DNA from: CAYQDB01 sp964416195
Lineage (GTDB): Bacteria > Zixibacteria > MSB-5A5 > GN15 > FEB-12
Direction of reading: 5' to 3'
DNA: 41,580 nt
Assembly: GCA_964416195.1 (NCBI GenBank)
Contig: CAYQDB010000021.1
Location: 1 to 41,580 of the forward strand
Position 1 is the first letter of the stretch; the number at the start of each line of letters is the position of its first letter. Below the pieces are notes generated by a model. The model was not told where the DNA came from and searched no databases. It saw only the letters and a program-made list of their open reading frames with translations. Below are positions 26,396-32,382 of this stretch, in pieces. The translations under genes were made by a program, and so were the position numbers.

Positions 26396-26463
26396 GGGGC
26401 CAGTCGTAAGGACTGCGCTGGGGGTTAGACCCGGCGTAGCCGGTGCGAGTCCGGCTGGCTCCA
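26396..26463 (+). ncRNA. tRNA-like cloverleaf, non-canonical
   Basis: The 68 nt fold into a full cloverleaf. The acceptor GGGGCCA pairs with TGGCTCC over 7 bp (one G-U), with A as discriminator. A short D-like hairpin GTC/GAC has a 5-nt loop. A 6-bp anticodon-like stem GCTGGG/CCCGGC closes a 7-nt loop GGTTAGA, followed by a 3-nt variable region GTA. A 5-bp T stem GCCGG/CCGGC closes the loop TGCGAGT. The D loop lacks GG, position 33 is not T and T-loop position 55 is G, so it is not a standard tRNA. It could be a decayed or specialised tRNA, or part of a larger structured RNA. No CCA is encoded. Confidence 0.4.
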
Positions 26464-26471
26464 GATGAAAC

Positions 26472-26502
26472 ACCCGTCTGGTGTTCGAATACCAAGACGG
26501 GT
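26472..26502 (+). ncRNA. Long hairpin with T-arm-like tip
   Basis: ACCCGTC pairs with GACGGGT (7 bp), stacked after one bulged A on TGGTGT/ATACCA (6 bp), with loop TCGA. The tip reads GGTGTTCGAATACC, like a tRNA T arm. It lies 9 nt after the tRNA-like fold. The function is unknown. Confidence 0.4.
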
Positions 26503-26565
26503 CAAGATCAAACAGGCGGACAGGCCACCCGCAAGACTCTACTCAAATATAATCGGGCTTTTCGC

Positions 26566-26699
26566 TAAAAGCAAGAGGAAAAGGTAGGATAGAAACCACT
26601 TCTGTTCCTATCGGGTACAGCATATCAAGTTGCAGCCAGTTATCATGCGCCGTCACGAATCCTTTCATAACGGTTGCTTGGTACAGTCAGGAAGGGAGA
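26566..26699 (+). repeat. Long direct repeat, right copy
   Basis: The core 26590-26666 is identical to 25394-25470 except for one base. Similarity fades after GGAAGGGA. Together the two copies bracket the small gene and the hairpin array. Confidence 0.85.
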
Positions 26700-26734
26700 G
26701 GTTGTTACAAAAGTATTGTCATTCGTTGCAAGGT

Positions 26735-26822
26735 GCTGTCGGGTGTCTCTGCCCGACAGCCATAGGATATTTCACGGACATACTGTTCTATTGAGGAAGC
26801 GTCAGGCAGAGACGCCTGACGC
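26735..26822. repeat. Pair of GTCRGGC palindromes
   Basis: GCTGTCGGG/CCCGACAGC (26735-26760) and GCGTCAGGC/GCCTGACGC (26799-26822) are two hairpins of one family separated by about 38 bp. A related unit is at 40366-40391. Confidence 0.7.
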
Positions 26823-26854
26823 CACCTGATTACTGACCGCGCATAACAGGCTCA

Positions 26855-27694
26855 TTATCTTAAATCAACCAGACGCCGGAAATGGTCGGCAATGAGTTCG
26901 GTAATTGGTCCTGTTTTCAAGACATAGGTTCTGCGGTTTGTCTTGATGCGCGCCACGCCTATGACAAGTTTCAGAGAGCTGGAGATGAAGACCTCGTTGG
27001 CCCTGAGCAAGCCGTCAATGGTGGTGCTGGCCTCTGTAATCTTCAGATTCAGTTTGGCGACCTCCCTGATGACAAGCTTGCGCGTGATTCCCTCAAGGCA
27101 GCCGGCGCTGAGCGGCGGCGTGAAGAGTTTTCCCCTTTTCACCCAGTAGATATTGGCTGATGTAACCTCAGCGACCTGGTTCTTCTGATTTAATAGCAGG
27201 GCGTCATCGCAGCGCTTCAACCTGGCCTGCTTCAGAGCGGCAGCGTGGATAGCATACGAAAGTGTCTTGATTTGACGAAAGACGGAGTTTTGATCGATGC
27301 AAAATCTCGACACCCACAGTTTGAACGGTTCCTGAGGCATCCGGTGCGGAGAAGCGCTCAAAACGACCTGCGGCTCGCCCTGCCGTCCAACCCAACGAGC
27401 GGCCTCACCACTGGTGATCGTTAGGCGTAGCTTCGTGAGATGGGACGGATGAGCCCGCACTGTTCTGATCATCCATCGCGATAAGCGGTCAGGGGGGACC
27501 GGGACCTTCAGACCGATGACCTTTGCTCCCCGGTAAAGGCGCCGGAGGTGCTCGTTCATAAAAATGACGCGGTCATCAACAGCCAGAAAGGTCTCGAATA
27601 AACCCTCGGCATACAGGAGCGCATTGTCGAACACGGAGATTTTGTCCTGTCCACGCGGTACAAAGCGCCCGTTAATGGTAGTTACTACCTTCAA
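26855..27694 (-). CDS. Class IV PLP-dependent aminotransferase (branched-chain aminotransferase / aminodeoxychorismate lyase type)
   Basis: A 279-residue fold-type IV enzyme. The PLP lysine is Lys143 in FRQIKTLSYAIHAAALKQA. The conserved Glu176 is in VAEVTSANIYWV, and SAGCLEGITRKLV and FISSSLKLVIGV supply the phosphate and substrate loops. The N-terminal FDNALLYAEGLFETFLAVDD is also typical. Length fits PabC, D-amino acid aminotransferase and small branched-chain aminotransferases; which reaction it performs cannot be read here. No folate or branched-chain genes are adjacent, and it is divergent from the second DUF401 gene. Confidence 0.88.
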   Translation of the reverse strand: MKVVTTINGRFVPRGQDKISVFDNALLYAEGLFETFLAVDDRVIFMNEHLRRLYRGAKVIGLKVPVPPDRLSRWMIRTVRAHPSHLTKLRLTITSGEAARWVGRQGEPQVVLSASPHRMPQEPFKLWVSRFCIDQNSVFRQIKTLSYAIHAAALKQARLKRCDDALLLNQKNQVAEVTSANIYWVKRGKLFTPPLSAGCLEGITRKLVIREVAKLNLKITEASTTIDGLLRANEVFISSSLKLVIGVARIKTNRRTYVLKTGPITELIADHFRRLVDLR

Positions 27695-27809
27695 TAGCAG
27701 GCCCTTTCTTCAAGTACCAGACACTCCTTCGGCCCGTTGCCATGGCTGCATTCTCATTGGACATAGCTGCAAGCTACTTCTCACTCTGCCCCTGTGTCAA
27801 GCCCGTTGG

Positions 27810-27837
27810 TTGACATCTGCCGAAGGCGCCATATACT
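27810..27837 (+). promoter_or_regulatory. Strong sigma-70-type promoter, leaderless arrangement
   Basis: TTGACA (27810-27815), a 16-nt spacer and TATACT (27832-27837), with the ATG at 27845 only 7 nt after the -10. Transcription would start at or next to the start codon. Confidence 0.6.
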
Positions 27838-27844
27838 AACGGCC

Positions 27845-29068
27845 ATGGATGCGCTCAAGTTGATTGCGGTCTTTGCTGTTATAATACTCGCCCTGCGAAA
27901 GAAACTCTCCGTGGGCATCACGCTTTTTGGCGCCGGCATAATCACATCGCTGCTGTACCGGGTCGAACTCTCGGCTCTTCTAAACGGATACTGGGAGCTG
28001 CTCAAATCGCAACGTTTCATCTCTCTCACCTCGGTAATCGTGTTGATCACGACCCTCGGCCAGTTGCTTAAAGAGATCAAGTCCCTTGAAAAGCTTTCAG
28101 GAGCCTGCGCGGGACTACCCGGCGGTAACCGAACCGCCGTGGCTGTCATGCCGCCATTGATTGGCCTGATGCCGATGCCTGGAGGGTCCCTCCTGTCCGC
28201 CCCCCTGGTGGGCAACGTCCTGTCCGACAGCAAGTACCGGCCGGAATTCAGAACCGCCAGCAACTACTGGTTTCGTCATATAGTTGAGTTCTCCTGGCCA
28301 ATTTACCCGGGCATAATCCTAACGGAAGCTATCACCCGTATGCCGATAGGCAGTGTTTCCCTGATGCAGTTTCCCCTAACCCTGATAATGGCAGCTATTG
28401 GTATGGTTTTTTTCATCCGCAAGATAGACACCAACAGTACTGCTAAAACTCATGTCTGGCGGCCGCTGGTGGGCGTTTTCAAGAGCGTCTGGCCAATCGG
28501 CCTGGCGATAGCAATATATGGAATCTTCAAGGTCGACATTGCCCTGGCCGTGTTGATCTCCTTTATCTCGCTGGTCGCTGTAGCACGGCCTCCTAAACAT
28601 AATCTCACGGCAGCTCTCAAAGAGGGGCTGTCATTCAAACTTGTCCTCCTGGTTTTCGGCACCCTGTCGTTCCAGACAGCCCTCGAGCTGTCCGGCGCCA
28701 TTGGATCTATCCCGAAGCTGTCCCTGCACTTCAACTTGCCGGAAGAGCTGTTGATTTTCCTAGTCTGCTTCACCGCGGGGATTCTGACAGGAATGGTAGC
28801 TGCTTTTGTAGCCTTAGGGTACACGCTTCTGGCCGGCTTTTTGTACCAGCCGGAGATTATACCTTCCCACATTATGCTGGCCTATCTCTCTGGATATCTT
28901 GGTATGATGCTCTCACCAAGCCATCTCTGCCTGATTCTCACAAACGAGTATTTCAAAAGTGACCTGCTCAAGGTTTACAGGCAATTGACCATACCGATCA
29001 TTCTGCTGGCTCTGTTTGGCGTTTTGCTCTACCTATCCCCATGGACCGCCCTTTTTGTGTCCCCATGA
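27845..29068 (+). CDS. DUF401 family multi-pass membrane protein (second copy)
   Basis: A 407-residue hydrophobic protein with about ten helices; I use the ATG at 27845 because an upstream GTG (27794) would precede the promoter. It has LIGLMPMPGGSLLSAPLV, SNYWFRHIVEFSWPIYPG and YLGMMLSPSHLCLILTNEYF, which align with the three motifs of the gene at 3073. The two are therefore paralogues, though diverged over most of their length. The function of DUF401 is unknown; a transporter-like role is inferred from topology and the conserved PMPGG and SP-H elements in paired halves. Confidence 0.88.
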   Translation: MDALKLIAVFAVIILALRKKLSVGITLFGAGIITSLLYRVELSALLNGYWELLKSQRFISLTSVIVLITTLGQLLKEIKSLEKLSGACAGLPGGNRTAVAVMPPLIGLMPMPGGSLLSAPLVGNVLSDSKYRPEFRTASNYWFRHIVEFSWPIYPGIILTEAITRMPIGSVSLMQFPLTLIMAAIGMVFFIRKIDTNSTAKTHVWRPLVGVFKSVWPIGLAIAIYGIFKVDIALAVLISFISLVAVARPPKHNLTAALKEGLSFKLVLLVFGTLSFQTALELSGAIGSIPKLSLHFNLPEELLIFLVCFTAGILTGMVAAFVALGYTLLAGFLYQPEIIPSHIMLAYLSGYLGMMLSPSHLCLILTNEYFKSDLLKVYRQLTIPIILLALFGVLLYLSPWTALFVSP

Positions 29069-29227
29069 TCAGGTAGAGCCGGAATAAACTCTCCTTGCCT
29101 TTTGACGATAATAAGGTAACTTGTTATTTGATAAGACATTTGGGCTGACGGCTGGTAGAGAAAATCGGGAACTTTACCGAGCCCGGAGGGTAATAGAGGT
29201 AGAATGACGTTAAGCCAGGTAGTTTGA
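29069..29227 (+). promoter_or_regulatory. Upstream region of the ECF sigma operon
   Basis: GGAACTTT at 29168-29175 matches the -35 element used by RpoE-like ECF sigma factors (GGAACTT) and lies about 55 bp before the sigma ATG, suggesting autoregulation. A clear ECF -10 is not obvious at 16-17 nt. A separate TTGACG near 29102 could be a housekeeping -35. Both are weak. Confidence 0.35.
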
Positions 29228-29833
29228 ATGCCTAAAGAACCGGAAAAGGACATTGATTACGCTCTTATGCAGGCTGTCCAGAATGGCGATATGGTCGCCT
29301 TCAACAAGCTCGTCGATCGCTACAAAGACCGGTTGATGAACGTCATCGGTCGGATGCTGTTATCCCGGGACGATGCCGAAGATGTAGTTCAGGAGACATT
29401 TGTTCGGGTCTATCAGCATCGGCAATCGTTCAATTTTCAGCACTGCTTCTCCACCTGGATATATACGATTGGGCTGAACCTGGCTCGAAATGAGCTGCGG
29501 AAAAGGAAGAAATTTAAGTTTTATGAGATATCTGAAATGAAGGGAAATGAGACCCAGCTTGCTGTAGAGATGAAGTTACCCAGCCGTCTGCCGCAGGCTT
29601 TGAACGCAGCCATCAAGGGGCTCCCGGAGAAATATCGGGTTGCTTTCATTCTGCGGGATGTCCAGGAAATGTCTTATGATGAAGTGGCTAAGGTTCTTTC
29701 TATTCCCCTCGGTACAGTAAAATCCCGTGTTAATCGAGCACGAATGATGCTACGTGATAAATTGCAACCTAAGTTGGAGGGTTACAATGCGCTGTCGAAG
29801 AGTACGCTCCTGTCTGTCGGCTTACTGCAATGA
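29228..29833 (+). CDS. ECF-family RNA polymerase sigma factor (RpoE-like)
   Basis: A 201-residue sigma factor. Region 2 covers about 17-95 (AFNKLVDRYKDRLMNVIGRM, DDAEDVVQETFVRVY, FSTWIYTIGLNLARNELRKR). Region 4 covers about 125-185 with the helix-turn-helix MSYDEVAKVLSIPLGTVKSR. Regions 1 and 3 are absent, as in ECF sigmas. It heads a run of six closely spaced genes. The anti-sigma start lies 47 bp inside its 3' end, so stoichiometry may be set by translational coupling. By analogy with RpoE it would direct envelope-stress genes; the downstream tamB and Omp85 genes fit this. Confidence 0.94.
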   Translation: MPKEPEKDIDYALMQAVQNGDMVAFNKLVDRYKDRLMNVIGRMLLSRDDAEDVVQETFVRVYQHRQSFNFQHCFSTWIYTIGLNLARNELRKRKKFKFYEISEMKGNETQLAVEMKLPSRLPQALNAAIKGLPEKYRVAFILRDVQEMSYDEVAKVLSIPLGTVKSRVNRARMMLRDKLQPKLEGYNALSKSTLLSVGLLQ

Positions 29834-30482
29834 CGAGCTGAGCAGTCGCCTCAAGCTGGCCGTGAGCGAGCATCTCTCGACCTGCTCTGCTTGTCGTCGG
29901 GAAGAGGCTGTTTATCGGTCAATGGCTGAGGCGACCAAGGAGTTGAGCAGCCTGGCCGTGGCCGGTGATTTCAATAGCAAGTTGTTCAACTGGATTGCAC
30001 AAGAGCGGTTCGCCGAAACCCGCACCAGGGCATATCTGCCGAAGCGGGCACCGGTCGTCCTATGGCGCCAGGCCATCCCGGCTTTTGTGACAGTGAGCCT
30101 TGTGGTTCTGTTGGCCTTTGTTGCGTTCCGGCCAAGCAATACCTACAAGACTGCCGGCAGCATATCTCCGGAAATAGCACTCGATGATTCCTACCTGACT
30201 GTCCAACCGGCGAACGATGCCAGAAGAACGGCAAATCTCAACAAGGGTTGGTCCCTGGGCAACGAGCTTGCACGGGCGGAAAGAATGAACAGGCTTTCGA
30301 GCGCTATTGTAGGGCAGGGAGTGTGGAGTCGTATTGATCGTTCGCCTGGACTGAGGATGGCATCGATGCAGAAATCCACAGCGGCTCCTTTCGTGATGGG
30401 TTACTACAGGGTACGGCCGGTGAAAAAGATATACATTTCACCGGAATCACCCTCCGATAAGGAGGCTGGAAAGGCATACTAA
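29787..30482 (+). CDS. Membrane anti-sigma factor with zinc-finger (ZAS) domain
   Basis: A 231-residue protein; ATG at 29787 chosen for its TTGGAGG ribosome site (about 8 nt upstream). The N-terminal ZAS motif is His29-x3-Cys33-x2-Cys36 (EHLSTCSAC) with Cys9 or Cys14 as further ligand. A single membrane helix at about 96-115 (AIPAFVTVSLVVLLAFVAF) places about 115 residues outside the cytoplasm. It should hold the sigma factor at the membrane until released. The stop is directly followed by the start of the HtrA-like gene, which suggests that the periplasmic part is read by that protein. Confidence 0.88.
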   Translation: MRCRRVRSCLSAYCNDELSSRLKLAVSEHLSTCSACRREEAVYRSMAEATKELSSLAVAGDFNSKLFNWIAQERFAETRTRAYLPKRAPVVLWRQAIPAFVTVSLVVLLAFVAFRPSNTYKTAGSISPEIALDDSYLTVQPANDARRTANLNKGWSLGNELARAERMNRLSSAIVGQGVWSRIDRSPGLRMASMQKSTAAPFVMGYYRVRPVKKIYISPESPSDKEAGKAY

Positions 30483-31667
30483 ATGATAATGCGCTTATCT
30501 GAGACCGTTGGAAAGATCACTGCGGTGGTTTTTTTGACGGTCTTTTTTTCAAGCGCCGCTCATGGCGCAGATACTTCTCTGTTTCGGCTCGAAAACGGGT
30601 TAAGTGAGCTGATTTACCAGCTCTCACGGTCGGTGGTCACGGTGGAATCATCAACGCCTGTACCGCCGGAGACCTATACGGGTCAGGGTGACGAGACGGT
30701 TCAGAGCTTGATCTCCTCTGGGGTTATCTATGACCTGCTCGGACATATCTTGGTAGCTGCGCAAGCTGTAACCGGACGAGAGCGGATTATCGTGCGCTAT
30801 GGCGATGAGGTGTTGCCTGCCCAACTGAGAGGCGTTGATCACCAGACCGGGCTGGCTGTCATTCACATTAACAAGAAAATCGGGGTCCCGGCTGCGTTTG
30901 GTAACCGTGACGGCTGTGCCGGGCAGATGGTAATTGCCATGGGCAATGCGTACGGGGTACAGGCCTGTCCTTCGCTCGGGTTCTGCGCCGGGTCCCGACC
31001 GGACGGGACCATCCTGTTTTCAGCGCCCATTACATCCGGAACCGTCGGCGGCGGGTTGTTTGATCTCTCAGGAAACCTGGTTGGCTTGGTCACTGGAGGT
31101 ATTGGTTCTGAAAGACGGCCGGAAGCGGGATTAGCGGTGCCAGCGTACGAAATTCCCGACATTGCCCGCCATCTTCTCATTCAAGGCGACCGTCCGGTTG
31201 GATACATAGGCATCGCTACTGCCGACATAGAGATCACACCAGGCATCGAGTTAACCACAGCCAACATGTTTGTCACGGCGGAAGCGAGGCCGAGGCAAGT
31301 GATCAGCAGGGGTATAATGGTAACGGCGGTGGTTCCTTCATCACCGGCAGCCAAGGTTGGGCTGAGGAAAGGGGACCTTCTGCTTAGTTTGAACGACAGT
31401 CCTCTGCGTTCCGCCCTTGACTTGAGAAACGAAATTCGCCAGACATCTCCGGGAAGCGTTGTCGAGCTTGGTCTCATCAGGGGCAATACTCCGTATCGTG
31501 TCCGATTTAAAATCGGTCAACTTCCTTTCGACTCCTTTCAAGAGATCTCTGCGCAACCGAGCGTGCAAATTCCAGACCGTATGTCGCAAGACTCACTGCG
31601 CAGCGAGATCGAATCTCTCAAGAGAAGGCTCCGCCAGCTCGAGGAGCGACTCAAAAGCCTGAAGTAG
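30483..31667 (+). CDS. HtrA/DegS-like protein with PDZ domain, catalytic triad lost (pseudoprotease)
   Basis: A 394-residue exported protein. A signal peptide spans 11-28 (VVFLTVFFSSAAHGA). Residues 45-235 align with the trypsin-like HtrA domain, but each catalytic residue is replaced: the His of TNNHV is Gln94 (ILVAAQAV), the Asp of TDLAV is Gly123 (TGLAVIHI), and the Ser of GNSGGPL is Val188 (GTVGGGL). A PDZ domain follows at about 255-345 (VVPSSPAAKVGLRKGDLLLS), then a C-terminal coiled coil (SLRSEIESLKRRLRQLEERL). It starts on the base after the anti-sigma stop. I infer a binding or sensing role like DegS without proteolysis. Confidence 0.88.
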   Translation: MIMRLSETVGKITAVVFLTVFFSSAAHGADTSLFRLENGLSELIYQLSRSVVTVESSTPVPPETYTGQGDETVQSLISSGVIYDLLGHILVAAQAVTGRERIIVRYGDEVLPAQLRGVDHQTGLAVIHINKKIGVPAAFGNRDGCAGQMVIAMGNAYGVQACPSLGFCAGSRPDGTILFSAPITSGTVGGGLFDLSGNLVGLVTGGIGSERRPEAGLAVPAYEIPDIARHLLIQGDRPVGYIGIATADIEITPGIELTTANMFVTAEARPRQVISRGIMVTAVVPSSPAAKVGLRKGDLLLSLNDSPLRSALDLRNEIRQTSPGSVVELGLIRGNTPYRVRFKIGQLPFDSFQEISAQPSVQIPDRMSQDSLRSEIESLKRRLRQLEERLKSLK

Positions 31668-31713
31668 CAAGTTTCCCGTTGCTAATATCTACCTTGCGGG
31701 GTTATTTACAGCC

Positions 31714-32382
31714 GTGAATACAGGCGTTGATCTGAACGAATTACGTCGCCGTCTGGCCAGTTTCCATCCCCGGAAGAATGGTTGTAGTAGAACACTGGCG
31801 CTGTACTCAGCCGCTATCGCGGTTGCTGATGAAGTGGCGTTAGACCGAACGGTCGAGATAGGCCGGGAATGCGGTCTGGGATGCAGACAGTTCTACGAAA
31901 TACTCCTGCAGTCATATCTTTTTCTCGGTTTTCCTCGCATGCTCGGTGCGGCTGAGCATCTCGCTCGCCACTTCCCATCACAGCCGGCCGATTTTGAGCT
32001 TCAGAGAATCAGCGAGGAGGAATCGGGCGTTTGGTTCACCAACGGTCTTGAGTTATGTCAAAGGGTCTACTCCACGAATTACCTGCAGCTAAAGCAGAAG
32101 GTGGAAACACTGGCTCCGGAGGTGTTCAGATGGATGGTGATTGAGGGTTATGGCAAGGTGCTTTCCCGCCCCGGGCTTGATATAGTTGACCGCGAGCTGG
32201 CGATCATTGCCTGCCTGGTGATTGAAAACCGTGAGAAACAATTGTTTTCACACGTAAGAGGGGCCGTCAATGTCGGCGCAGATGCTGAGCTGATTTGCCA
32301 GGTCATCCACGACCTGGGTGAAGCGGCGGGCGACGGATATAAGGCGTCTTTGTCCATACTTGACAGGTTGGGTTTGAGCTGA
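31714..32382 (+). CDS. Carboxymuconolactone decarboxylase (AhpD-like) family protein
   Basis: A 222-residue, all-helical protein with GTG start at 31714 and only a weak ribosome site. The C-terminal half matches the CMD domain (RPGLDIVDRELAIIACLVIE, FSHVRGAVNVGADAELICQV). The N-terminal half (about 30-85) looks like a second, diverged CMD unit. The redox CxxC of AhpD is absent; Cys-x3-Cys occurs in ECGLGC. It may act as a decarboxylase-fold binding protein or enzyme of unknown substrate. Its TGA overlaps the tamB ATG by one base (TGATG), so it belongs to the envelope operon. Confidence 0.8.
   Translation: MNTGVDLNELRRRLASFHPRKNGCSRTLALYSAAIAVADEVALDRTVEIGRECGLGCRQFYEILLQSYLFLGFPRMLGAAEHLARHFPSQPADFELQRISEEESGVWFTNGLELCQRVYSTNYLQLKQKVETLAPEVFRWMVIEGYGKVLSRPGLDIVDRELAIIACLVIENREKQLFSHVRGAVNVGADAELICQVIHDLGEAAGDGYKASLSILDRLGLS

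Larger units (their letters stand above)
26222..26854. other. Structured non-coding region
   Basis: The 633 bp carry no credible gene but an unusual density of hairpins: 26226-26255, 26343-26381 (AGGACTTAGG/CCTAAGCCCT, one mismatch), the tRNA-like fold 26396-26463, a 13-bp stem at 26472-26502, GCTTTT/AAAAGC at about 26560, the right direct repeat, and two palindromes at 26735-26822. Confidence 0.6.

Noticed and set aside
26396..26463. Standard tRNA, or a suppressor tRNA reading UAA
   Set aside because: The cloverleaf can be drawn, but position 33 is not T, the D loop lacks GG and the T loop lacks TTC. An anticodon assignment would be guesswork, so I list only a tRNA-like structure.
26396..26580. 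tmRNA
   Set aside because: There is no tag reading frame, no conserved 5' tmRNA sequence, and the length is wrong.
25367..26699. CRISPR array or composite transposon
   Set aside because: Only two repeat copies about 1.2 kb apart, no regular spacers, no cas genes and no transposase.
29754..29786. Upstream start for the anti-sigma factor
   Set aside because: It has no ribosome site and adds residues that do not fit the ZAS domain; the ATG at 29787 has TTGGAGG.
30483..31667. Active DegP/DegS protease
   Set aside because: All three catalytic residues are substituted at well-aligned positions, so an active trypsin-like protease is not supported.
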